Positions 19,872 through 27,943 of a stretch of 64,000 bases of DNA are shown in pieces. A model generated the notes under the pieces. It was given only the letters and a program-made list of their open reading frames with translations, ran no database searches and was not told the origin of the DNA. The position numbers and the translations under genes are program-made. The stretch covers positions 46,788 to 110,787 of the forward strand of contig NZ_PJRJ01000007.1 in the NCBI RefSeq assembly GCF_003711395.1, in the 5' to 3' direction. The stretch comes from Acinetobacter sp. B51(2017). Lineage in GTDB: Bacteria; Pseudomonadota; Gammaproteobacteria; Pseudomonadales; Moraxellaceae. Position 1 is the first letter of the stretch; each line of letters starts with the position of its first letter.

Positions 19872-20914
19872 AAATTGTACAAATTATGGCAACCAGTGGT
19901 GGTGGCTTAGGTGGTTTAGAACAACATACCTTTAACCTTGTTAATGCGCTAGCCCAAGAGCACGAAGTGCATTTTATTGCGCTAGATGTGTACGCTAAAC
20001 AGGTACATAGCAAGGTACATTTCCATGCTTTTGATTTTGCGCGTAGTCGTTTAAATCCATTGTTGTGGTGGCAACTGGCGCGACTGATTCAGCAAATTCA
20101 ACCCGATATTGTGCATGCGCAAGCGGGTAAAGCTGCTGAATTGATCAAACGTATTCGTAGCTATTTACCCAAAAAAGCTAAAGTCGTGACGACAGTGCAT
20201 GGTACCAAAAAAAATAAAGCCATTTATGCACATGCCGATGCTGTAATTGCGGTGAGTTCTGCTTTAACTGCCGGCATTCCTGAGCATAAAGCGCATGTGA
20301 TTTATAATGGAGTACATCCACAGCCCAGTTTAACGGCTACGCAAGCACAAGCATTAAAAGCACAAGTGCTAGCGCAGCATTCTGCCTTAGATCCAAGTCA
20401 AAAAACCGTGATATGTATTGGTCGCTTGGAACCTGTAAAAAATATTGCTTTGTTGATTCAAGCCATGCAGGGCATTCATGCAAATCTGTGGATTGTGGGA
20501 GATGGTTCATTACGTGCGGCACTTGAACAGCAAGTTAAAGACTTAAATATGAGCCAGCAAGTGGCGTTTTTAGGTTTTCGTAGCGATGCGCGTGATTTAC
20601 TACAACTTGCGGATGTGGTTGCACTTTCCTCGGAACGTGAAGGTTTCCCATTGGTGATGGTTGAGGCTTTACAGGCAGAAAAAATTATGGTTTCTACTAA
20701 GGTCAATGGTGTAGTGGAATGGTTGCCTACTGAAGCCTTAGCAGATTTAAATGATATGCAGGGTTTACATCAAGCGCTAAAAACAGCTTTAGCCAGCAAT
20801 CCACAGCAAGCACCACATTGGGCGACTTTATTTAAACGCGCGCAACAACAACTGACTGTGGGCAGTATGGCGCAGCAAACAGCAGCACTTTATCAACAAT
20901 TATTGGTTCACTAA
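19868..20914 (+). CDS. Glycosyltransferase family 4 (GT-B) protein
   Basis: 348 residues with both GT4 halves: the N-terminal GGGLGGLEQHTFNLVNAL acceptor-side motif, ICIGRLEPVKNIALLIQAM near 180, and the nucleotide-sugar site VVALSSEREGFPLVMVEALQAEK near 254-276, with the E-x7-E pattern. No TM helix, so probably a peripheral cytoplasmic enzyme. It overlaps the upstream gene by four bases and is 12 bases from the SGNH-like pseudogene. Probably adds a sugar to the LOS core; donor and linkage are not predictable. Confidence 0.88.
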   Translation: MKIVQIMATSGGGLGGLEQHTFNLVNALAQEHEVHFIALDVYAKQVHSKVHFHAFDFARSRLNPLLWWQLARLIQQIQPDIVHAQAGKAAELIKRIRSYLPKKAKVVTTVHGTKKNKAIYAHADAVIAVSSALTAGIPEHKAHVIYNGVHPQPSLTATQAQALKAQVLAQHSALDPSQKTVICIGRLEPVKNIALLIQAMQGIHANLWIVGDGSLRAALEQQVKDLNMSQQVAFLGFRSDARDLLQLADVVALSSEREGFPLVMVEALQAEKIMVSTKVNGVVEWLPTEALADLNDMQGLHQALKTALASNPQQAPHWATLFKRAQQQLTVGSMAQQTAALYQQLLVH

Positions 20915-20926
20915 GATAGATTCAAC

Positions 20927-21601
20927 ATGCAAAATTCAAAACTTCGTTATGTTGCGCTTGGCGATTGCGTGACTTTAGGTGCACCCCTACAACAACAAAA
21001 TGCCTATCCTGAACGGGTTGCCAAAGCGATGGGTTGGCAAGTGACCAACTATGGTCATACCATGTCGAGTACGCGTGAAGGTTTACAATATTTTAAAAAA
21101 CCAGATGTACAAAGTGCAGATGTACTCTCCATTCAATACGGTATTTTAGATTCTTGGCAAACGTTTAAAGGTGCGCCCTTTGTCTTGTATTACCCAGATA
21201 CCAAATGGCGTAAATTTTTGCGTAAGATCGTGAAAAAAATTAAAAAGTATGGTCGAAAATTGAATTTTCATGCTCTATTTGGTACACGCAATGTGGTACC
21301 CGTTGAAGAATATATCGCTAATATTCAATACATGATTGAGCATAGCCAAGCTCAATATATTTTATTGCCAGAAATTTATCCAAATCAGGACTTAAGCCGT
21401 GAACCACGTATTTAGGCTTATAACCAAGCTTTAGCTAAATTGCACGATGGCCAACGTGTGTTTGTGATCAAGCATTTTGACTTGTTAAAAGCTCATTTAA
21501 ACAGTGATTATTATGATGATCCAACTCATTTGTCGGGCAAAGGACATCAAGCCGTGGCGGACAATATATTGGCTCACTTAAAACAGCATGGCATGACTTA
21601 A
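20927..21601 (+). pseudogene. SGNH/GDSL-hydrolase-like gene interrupted by an in-frame TAG
   Basis: Codons 1-162 are open, then TAG at 21413-21415, then the same frame stays open for 61 more codons to TAA at 21599. The 3' part encodes DDPTHLSGKGHQAVADNIL, the block V motif carrying the catalytic Asp-His of SGNH hydrolases, so the stop removes the catalytic pair. A CAG to TAG change would explain it (context PRI-stop-AYNQAL). The nucleophile block near residue 12 reads ALGDCVTLG, with Cys where GDSL enzymes have Ser. The gene lies 12 bases after the GT4 gene in the LOS-type cluster, where a hydrolase or acyl-modifying role would be expected if intact. Confidence 0.7.
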
Positions 21602-21605
21602 GACT

Positions 21606-21631
21606 AAAACCTTCAGCAATGAAGGTTTTTT
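21606..21631 (+). terminator. Terminator at the end of the plus-strand LOS-type genes
   Basis: Stem AAAACCTTCA/TGAAGGTTTT with GCAA loop and a T run. It stands between convergent units (SGNH-like pseudogene and the acyltransferase) and may also serve the minus strand. Confidence 0.85.
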
Positions 21632-21644
21632 AGCAATGAGCAGC

Positions 21645-22511
21645 TTAACAACCTTTATATAAATGTGGGTGACTTGGCATACGACGGAAGCGTTTATATG
21701 ACCAAATATATTGTTCAGGTGCTTGGTTAATCATGTCCTGCATATCATGATTTAGGCAATCCACCGAGCGCTGTAAATCTTGGCCATTAATATCATCATG
21801 CATGCTTTGGCAAATGACTTTAAAGCCTGATTTTTCACGGATACAGCTTAAGCCTAGTACATTACATTGGGTTTTTTGCGCCAATTTAGACACCAAAGTA
21901 GTACAGAGTACATCTTGTGCAAAAAACTTGGCATAAATCCCACCGGAAGGTTTAGGTAAATGGTCGGGCAAAATCACAGTTAAGCCGCCTTGCTTTAAAT
22001 GTTTAAAGATAGCACTGACGCCAGTTTTGTCGGTGGCGACTAGTGTGGCATTGAAATTTTCACGCGCTTTTAAAACAAAACGATCTACACTTTTGTTTTT
22101 ATTGGGTTTGTACATAATCACAGGCATAGCATATTGACTCAGCCAAGCATTGAGTAATTCCCAACTGCCAAAATGGGTCACCACCACAATCACGCCTTTT
22201 CGATTGGCAATAGCATCTTCAAGCAAAGCTGCACCTTGTACATTACGGAGTAAATCTAAGCTATAGGCTTTGGGCATGCCCCAACATTTAATCGACTCAA
22301 CATAGGTATAGCACTGACTTTTTAAGCTGCTTTTGAGGAGTTGGGTGTGCGCTTGATGAGACAGACTGGGATAAACCAACTTAAGATTGGCTTGGCTAAT
22401 CTTTTTAAAAGAAGAGGGTAAAAAGTACAGCAATGAAGCTAAACAATGGGCAAGCGTATACAGCCAAGTCAAAGGCAAACGTGCTATGACTTTTAAAAAA
22501 TAATAAAGCAT
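21645..22511 (-). CDS. LpxL/HtrB-type lysophospholipid acyltransferase family protein
   Basis: 288 residues with one N-terminal TM helix (about 5-31) and the acyltransferase motif THFGSWE (His113 and Glu118, the H-x4-E pattern of LpxL/LpxM enzymes), followed by PDHLPKPSGGIYAKFF near 180-196, a second conserved block. The family transfers acyl chains to lipid A or related lipids at the inner membrane. Adjacency to LOS-core-type genes fits lipid A modification, but which acyl chain cannot be told. It is convergent with the preceding genes. The start ATG at 22511 has only A-rich sequence upstream. Confidence 0.85.
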   Translation of the reverse strand: MLYYFLKVIARLPLTWLYTLAHCLASLLYFLPSSFKKISQANLKLVYPSLSHQAHTQLLKSSLKSQCYTYVESIKCWGMPKAYSLDLLRNVQGAALLEDAIANRKGVIVVVTHFGSWELLNAWLSQYAMPVIMYKPNKNKSVDRFVLKARENFNATLVATDKTGVSAIFKHLKQGGLTVILPDHLPKPSGGIYAKFFAQDVLCTTLVSKLAQKTQCNVLGLSCIREKSGFKVICQSMHDDINGQDLQRSVDCLNHDMQDMINQAPEQYIWSYKRFRRMPSHPHLYKGC

Positions 22512-22577
22512 AAAGATAAAAACAAAAAAAAGGCGGGAGAAGATTAAAGCCTTTAAAAATTAAAGGCTTTAAAGAAA

Positions 22578-22817
22578 TTAATTCTTATATTTGTCTGGAT
22601 TGCCCATCAAGACCATATAAATTAAGGCAATAAAAATTACAAATGCACCAGCAATACTACTCACGCAAAAATACAAAATTCGCTCATTAGTATCTAAGCT
22701 AAATAAGTTATTGGCTAAGATATAGCGCATAAATAACCATTGCACGACTGAAAATACAATCAGCATAATGCCTTTATTACGAACTGCAGGACGCATAGCC
22801 ATCGCTTGCTTACCCAA
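22578..22817 (-). CDS. Small two-helix membrane protein, function unknown
   Basis: 79 residues with two predicted TM helices (about 16-34 and 48-70) joined by a short loop, NNLFSLDTNER. No recognisable family. It lies between aspS and the acyltransferase on the same strand as both, 66 bases upstream of the acyltransferase, so the two may be cotranscribed. The first ATG lies in MGKQAMAM; starts at the later Met codons are possible. Confidence 0.55.
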   Translation of the reverse strand: MGKQAMAMRPAVRNKGIMLIVFSVVQWLFMRYILANNLFSLDTNERILYFCVSSIAGAFVIFIALIYMVLMGNPDKYKN

Positions 22818-22868
22818 AAATTAAACTAAGGCTATTATGCCACTGTTAGCAAGCAGGCTCAATGACAC

Positions 22869-22897
22869 AAAAAAAGCCCTGCAAATGCAGGGCTTTT
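22869..22897. terminator. Terminator downstream of aspS
   Basis: AAAAGCCCTGC/GCAGGGCTTTT stem with an AAAT loop, flanked by A and T runs. On the minus strand it gives a strong T tract 60-85 bases after the aspS stop. Confidence 0.88.
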
Positions 22898-22906
22898 CGT
22901 TTTTAT

Positions 22907-22946
22907 TCTCTCTTTGTATTTTTCTCAGCGGGAGAAAAAAGAGAGA
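22907..22946. other. Long inverted repeat just after aspS
   Basis: TCTCTCTTT (22907-22915) pairs with AAAGAGAGA (22938-22946), extended by inner TTTTTCTC/GAGAAAAA. It sits between the aspS stop and the terminator and may protect the 3' end of the mRNA or form part of a compound terminator. Confidence 0.45.
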
Positions 22947-22954
22947 TTAAAAAA

Positions 22955-24739
22955 TTACTTCGCTTCTTCAGCTTTTGGTTTTTCGCGTAAACGAATACCA
23001 AGGTCACGCAATTGATTGCTTTCAACTGGCGCAGGTGCTTGAGTCAATGGACATTCAGCAGTCTTGGTTTTCGGGAACGCAATCACGTCACGAATTGAAG
23101 ATGCACCAGTCATCAACATCACAAGACGGTCAAGACCAAATGCTAAACCACCGTGCGGAGGCGCACCGTATTTAAGCGCGTTAAGTAAGAAGCTGAATTT
23201 CTCTTCTGCTTCTTCTTCAGAAATGCCAAGCGCTTCAAAGATGGCTTTTTGCATTTCTAGGTTGTAAATACGTAGAGAACCACCACCGATTTCAGTACCG
23301 TTTAATACCATATCGTAAGCAACAGACAACGCTTCACCTGGGTTATTCTTCACTTCTTCAACAGTTGATTTTGGAAGTGTGAATGGGTGATGCACAGATG
23401 TCCACTTACCATCATCCGTTTCTTCGAACATTGGGAAGTCAACCACCCAAAGCGGTGCCCACTCGCAAGTTGCAAGTTTCATGTCATGACCAATTTTCAC
23501 ACGAAGTGCGCCCATTGCATCATTGACGATTTTCGCTTTGTCTGCGCCGAAGAATACGATATCGCCGTTTTCAGCACCCACGCGTTTTAATAGATCAAGT
23601 ACGATTGGCTCGATGAATTTAACGATTGGTGATTGAAGACCTTCAATACCTTTTTCGATGTCGTTAACTTTGATGTAAGCCAAACCGCGTGCACCGTAGA
23701 TGCCCACAAATTTCGTGTATTCATCAATTGCAGAACGTGGTAGAGAACCCGCACCTGGTACGCGAAGCGCAACAATACGGCCTTTAGGATCTTTCGCAGG
23801 ACCTGCGAATACTTTGAACTCAACGTCTTGCATCATGTCTGCAACGTCAACCAATTTCAAAGGAATACGCATATCTGGTTTGTCAGACGCATAATCACGC
23901 ATTGCATCTGCATAGGTCATACGTGGGAATTTGTCGAACTCAACGTTTAGAAGTTCTTTGAACATCTTAACTGTTAAAGTTTCCATTAAATCCATGATGT
24001 CATCGTCACTCATGAACGATGTTTCAACGTCGATTTGGGTGAATTCAGGCTGACGGTCAGCACGTAAGTCTTCATCACGGAAACATTTAGCAATTTGGTA
24101 GTAACGATCAATACCGCCAACCATCAACAACTGTTTGAATAGCTGTGGAGATTGTGGTAGTGCGTAGAAGCTACCATTTGATACACGGCTTGGTACTAAA
24201 TAGTCACGCGCGCCTTCAGGTGTTGCACGCGTTAAAATTGGTGTTTCAACGTCTAAGAAACCATTGTCTTCGAAGTAGTTACGAATCAAGTTAGTTAATT
24301 TAGAACGGAAACGTAAACGATCAAGCATTTCTGGACGACGGATGTCTAAGAAACGGTACTTTAAACGTACTTCTTCAGAAATATTGGTGTTTTCGTCATT
24401 CAATGGGAATGGCGGAGTTTCAGACGCCGCAAGTACTTCGATTTCTTTACCAAGTACTTCGATTTGACCACTGGTAATATTCGCGTTTTCAGTGCCTTCG
24501 TAACGACGACGTACGCGGCCTGTGATTTTTAATACGAATTCTGAACGCGCTTTATCCGCAGTTGCGAAAGCTTCTGGTGTATCTGGATCGATAACCACTT
24601 GCACAAGACCGTCACGGTCACGCATGTCAAGGAAGATTACACCACCGTGGTCACGGCGACGGTGTACCCAACCGCATAAAGTTACTGTTTGGTCGATTTG
24701 CGCTTCAGTTAAAGAACCGCAGTAATGAGTTCGCATCAT
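22955..24739 (-). CDS. aspS: Aspartyl-tRNA synthetase
   Basis: Class II synthetase charging tRNA-Asp, 594 residues. The N-terminal OB-fold anticodon domain (about 1-105) has [20 protein letters not shown] in overlapping pieces; the catalytic domain carries motif 2 [18 protein letters not shown] near 219-236, the bacterial GAD insertion (about 300-400), and motif 3 [15 protein letters not shown] near 532. A second ATG follows immediately (24736). It is the right boundary of the outer-core-type locus. Whether it is a discriminating or non-discriminating enzyme was not determined. Confidence 0.97.
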   Translation of the reverse strand: MMRTHYCGSLTEAQIDQTVTLCGWVHRRRDHGGVIFLDMRDRDGLVQVVIDPDTPEAFATADKARSEFVLKITGRVRRRYEGTENANITSGQIEVLGKEIEVLAASETPPFPLNDENTNISEEVRLKYRFLDIRRPEMLDRLRFRSKLTNLIRNYFEDNGFLDVETPILTRATPEGARDYLVPSRVSNGSFYALPQSPQLFKQLLMVGGIDRYYQIAKCFRDEDLRADRQPEFTQIDVETSFMSDDDIMDLMETLTVKMFKELLNVEFDKFPRMTYADAMRDYASDKPDMRIPLKLVDVADMMQDVEFKVFAGPAKDPKGRIVALRVPGAGSLPRSAIDEYTKFVGIYGARGLAYIKVNDIEKGIEGLQSPIVKFIEPIVLDLLKRVGAENGDIVFFGADKAKIVNDAMGALRVKIGHDMKLATCEWAPLWVVDFPMFEETDDGKWTSVHHPFTLPKSTVEEVKNNPGEALSVAYDMVLNGTEIGGGSLRIYNLEMQKAIFEALGISEEEAEEKFSFLLNALKYGAPPHGGLAFGLDRLVMLMTGASSIRDVIAFPKTKTAECPLTQAPAPVESNQLRDLGIRLREKPKAEEAK

Positions 24740-24875
24740 GGCGTATAAAATCCAACTATATGGGTTACAAAAAAGCTACTACGTAAACAGCGTAAGCTTT
24801 TATTCAAAGTCTAGGATTATGCCTCTTTGAGTCATGCCTCACAAGAACTACAACAAAAAACAGCGCTAAATTGAG

Positions 24876-25649
24876 CTAAAGCTGATATTTATCGCGAAAA
24901 AGTTGCTGCCAAATGCTTAAAATCGTTAAAGCAAAGGTCGAAAGCAGTAAGAAAATTTGGCTAAACTCGTTAAAAGCTCGACCAATAAAATAATAGCGAT
25001 GCTGTTGCAGGGCTTGGAGTGGGAACTGTGTCAAATAATCATAGCTCCAATAGGCAGCCAGCAACGTGGCAAGTGCAAAAATTGCTGCAATGACCGCACG
25101 TAGGGTAAAGCTGTGCAAATCTGAGACGTGATAGCGCTGAATATAGCGCATGATCCAATAGCCCAAGAGAGGTAGCGCAGCCACAGAACTGGTGATTTGC
25201 AAGATAAAATGTAGCGGATAACCAGAGCCAAACCAATGTACAGGCTGACTTAAAAAATCGTGTAAAATCAGGGTGCGAAAATCTACATGGGTTAAGCCAT
25301 CCCATAAAATATGAGTGGCATTGCCGACAAGTAACGCAATTAACATACAAACAATAAACTTGAACGCACTAAATAAATTATAAATTTGAATAGGGTCGAT
25401 TAAATTGAATAACCGATACAACATTGGGCGATAAATTAAATACCACAGTGCACAAAAGCCCAAACCAATGAATAAATTAGGATAAATTTGCCCCGACCAA
25501 CTATGCGCAATGCGTCCAGCATCAGTCACAAATAAGCGGTATAAATCAGGCAGCATGCAACCAATCGCCAGTGCTGCAAGCGGCAGGGTTTGTTTGCTCA
25601 CACGGGCTAATATTGGCGCAAGTACAGCATGCGATAAAGTAAACGGCAT
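24876..25649 (-). CDS. DUF4184 family membrane protein
   Basis: 257 residues, five to six TM helices, beginning MPFTLSHAVLAPILARV and continuing LAIGCMLPDLYRLF and HILWDGLTHVDF near 115. The N-terminal 'PFTLSHA..P', 'G.M.PD' and 'H..WD..TH' signatures are typical of DUF4184. The His/Asp residues could form a metal site like other 'phospholipase/metal-dependent hydrolase-like' membrane proteins, but the function is not known. It is divergent from znuD with 133 bases between the starts, so the znuD control region may also affect it. Confidence 0.75.
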   Translation of the reverse strand: MPFTLSHAVLAPILARVSKQTLPLAALAIGCMLPDLYRLFVTDAGRIAHSWSGQIYPNLFIGLGFCALWYLIYRPMLYRLFNLIDPIQIYNLFSAFKFIVCMLIALLVGNATHILWDGLTHVDFRTLILHDFLSQPVHWFGSGYPLHFILQITSSVAALPLLGYWIMRYIQRYHVSDLHSFTLRAVIAAIFALATLLAAYWSYDYLTQFPLQALQQHRYYFIGRAFNEFSQIFLLLSTFALTILSIWQQLFRDKYQL

Positions 25650-25716
25650 TCCAACTCAGTTTAATTGAGATTTTGCTTTTAGCTTAACTGAACTTGCCAA
25701 ACAGCACTGTTTTTTA

Positions 25717-25750
25717 TTGCAAAAATAATGAAATGTTATATTATAACATT
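25717..25750 (+). promoter_or_regulatory. znuD promoter with Zur box
   Basis: TTGCAA (25717-25722), 16-base spacer and TATTAT (25739-25744) form a good promoter. The perfect 19-base palindrome AATGTTATATTATAACATT (25732-25750), with G-A upstream, matches the known Zur operator core (GAAATGTTATANTATAACATTTC) almost completely and covers the -10. Repression in zinc sufficiency and opening in zinc shortage is therefore expected. Confidence 0.9.
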
Positions 25751-25782
25751 ATTCTGATTTTACCGACTTTGAGCCTTAAGTC

Positions 25783-27867
25783 ATGTCCCTACATAAGAAC
25801 CTGATTACACTTGCAATTTTTGCCTCAGTGGCGCCACTGAGTCTTGCTGACCAAGCAACTGCAACTTTAGATACCATTCAATTGACCGCGCATCCATTGG
25901 TACAAACAGCGGCTGATTTTGCCGTGGCGGATCATGTGATTGATCAAAAACAGCTGAGCCAACGTGCAGCCACTATTGGTGATGCTTTGGCTGGTGAGTT
26001 GGGGGTATATTCGAATCAATATGGTTCAGGCTCAAGTCGTCCTGTGATTCGTGGTCAAGATGGCGCACGCGTTAAAGTATTACAACATGCCTCAGAACCG
26101 GCGGATGCATCAAGCTTATCGCCTGACCATGCAGTCACAGTAGATCCTTTACTGGCCAAGCAAGTCGAAGTGATTCGTGGCCCGTCAACACTCCTGTATG
26201 CAGCAGGCACGGTAGGTGGCTTGGTGAATGTCACAGATCAAAAAATTCCAACCCAAATGCCTGAAGAAGGTTTAGAGGGCACAGTAGGTCTACGCTATAA
26301 CTCAGGAAGTGACGAAAAACTGGCCAGTGCTGGTGTGACAGCTGCTTTAGGTGATCAGTTTGCTTTACGTGTAGAAGGCTTAAAGCGTAAAGCCAATGAC
26401 TATATTGCACCGGATTATTTCCATGAGCATGATGGTGAACTCGAGAAAGAGCGCCGTGTCGGTAATACTTTTGCTGAAGGACAAACGGTAAATATTGGGG
26501 GTTCTTGGATTCATGAGCGTGGCTTTGTCGGGCTGGCCTATAGCAATCGTCAAGACCAATATGGTTTGCCGGGGCACAGCCATGAATACGAAAGCTGTCA
26601 TCCACATGGTGATCATCTACACTGTGCTGGCAATGATCACGGCCATGGTCATGACGATCATGATCACGACGACCATGATGAGCATGGACACGACGATCAC
26701 GAGCATGCACATGCCGGCCCATGGGTCGACCTCAAATCAGAGCGTTATGATTTACGTGCTGAATTAGAACAGCCCTTTAAAGGCTTTGACAAGTTACGTG
26801 CCCACGCCAGCTACACCGACTATAAACATGACGAAATTGAAGGCGGCGAAGTCTTAACTAACTTTAAAAATCAGGGTTATGACGGTCGTTTAGAGTTAGT
26901 CCACCAACCGATAAAAGGTTGGGAAGGTGTGATTGGTACGCAATATAGTCAGCAAGATCTAGAAATTACCGGTACAGAAACCTTGTTGGCACCAAGTAAA
27001 ACTAAAAAATGGAGCATCTTTGGCTTAGAACATAAGCAAGTGGGTGATGTACATTTAGAAGTTGGTGCGCGTGTGGATCAGCAAAAGATTGCAATTGATT
27101 CAACACAAAAAGATCATGACGACACGGCTTTCTCAGGCTCTATGGCAGCCAATTGGGAATTTGCACCAAGTTATAAACTTTCTGTAGTGGGTTCACATCA
27201 ACAACGTCTGCCTTTGGCACAAGAGCTATATGCCGATGGTAAACACTTTGCCACCAACACTTACGAGTTAGGCAATCAGAATCTAGATGTCGAAAAATCT
27301 AATAACTTAGAAGTGGGACTGCATTACCAAGGGGATCAGTTAGATTATCACGTGCATGTTTACCACAATTGGTTTGATAACTACATTTACGGTGCAACTT
27401 TAGATCGCTTTGAGAACTTCCGCCTAGTTGAATATACTCAGGATAAAGCTAAATTTTACGGTACAGAAGCACAAGCAGGTTATAAACTCAATGACACCTA
27501 TCATCTGAGTGTATTTGGTGACTATGTGCGTGGAAAAATTGATGGCGATAATGCACCGCGTGTTCCTGCTGGTCGTTTAGGCACCAAAGTCAATGCTCAA
27601 TTTGATGATCAGTGGTCGGGTAGTGCAGAGTATTATCATGTGTTTAAACAAGATAAATTTGCTGATTTTGAACAACAAACCCAAGGCTACAATATGGTCA
27701 ATGTGGGCTTAAATTACAGCGGTCGTTATGGCAATGATCAAGACTACCGTGTGTATTTAAAAGCCAACAATTTATTGGATGATCAAGTCTATTCTCATGC
27801 CTCGTTCTTATCCAATATTCCACAGGTGGGACGTAACTTTACTGTAGGCCTAGAGTTTGACTTCTAA
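25783..27867 (+). CDS. znuD: TonB-dependent zinc receptor ZnuD
   Basis: 694-residue outer-membrane receptor. Signal peptide (about 1-22, ending SLA), plug domain (about 35-150) with RPVIRGQDGARVKVL and VEVIRGPSTLLYAAGTVGG, then a 22-strand barrel ending in the aromatic-terminated NFTVGLEFDF. An extracellular loop at about residues 265-310 has some 17 His plus many Asp, the hallmark of ZnuD-type zinc receptors. The Zur box upstream supports zinc as the substrate. It imports zinc across the outer membrane using TonB-ExbBD energy; the inner-membrane ZnuABC genes are not in this window. Confidence 0.93.
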   Translation: MSLHKNLITLAIFASVAPLSLADQATATLDTIQLTAHPLVQTAADFAVADHVIDQKQLSQRAATIGDALAGELGVYSNQYGSGSSRPVIRGQDGARVKVLQHASEPADASSLSPDHAVTVDPLLAKQVEVIRGPSTLLYAAGTVGGLVNVTDQKIPTQMPEEGLEGTVGLRYNSGSDEKLASAGVTAALGDQFALRVEGLKRKANDYIAPDYFHEHDGELEKERRVGNTFAEGQTVNIGGSWIHERGFVGLAYSNRQDQYGLPGHSHEYESCHPHGDHLHCAGNDHGHGHDDHDHDDHDEHGHDDHEHAHAGPWVDLKSERYDLRAELEQPFKGFDKLRAHASYTDYKHDEIEGGEVLTNFKNQGYDGRLELVHQPIKGWEGVIGTQYSQQDLEITGTETLLAPSKTKKWSIFGLEHKQVGDVHLEVGARVDQQKIAIDSTQKDHDDTAFSGSMAANWEFAPSYKLSVVGSHQQRLPLAQELYADGKHFATNTYELGNQNLDVEKSNNLEVGLHYQGDQLDYHVHVYHNWFDNYIYGATLDRFENFRLVEYTQDKAKFYGTEAQAGYKLNDTYHLSVFGDYVRGKIDGDNAPRVPAGRLGTKVNAQFDDQWSGSAEYYHVFKQDKFADFEQQTQGYNMVNVGLNYSGRYGNDQDYRVYLKANNLLDDQVYSHASFLSNIPQVGRNFTVGLEFDF

Positions 27868-27905
27868 GCCAAATACACAGAAAAGCCCTTGAAAATTCAT
27901 ACAAT

Positions 27906-27940
27906 AAAACCTAGTCTGAGCGCATTGGACTAGGTTTTTT
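27906..27940 (+). terminator. Terminator after znuD
   Basis: AAACCTAGTC/GACTAGGTTT stem with an 11-base loop and six T. The T tract ends three bases before the next start codon. Confidence 0.85.
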
Positions 27941-27943
27941 GTT

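Noticed and set aside
26231..26722. 163-codon minus-strand ORF rich in His/Arg/Asp
   Set aside because: It is the antisense of the His/Asp-rich znuD loop; repetitive CAT/GAT codons keep several frames open.
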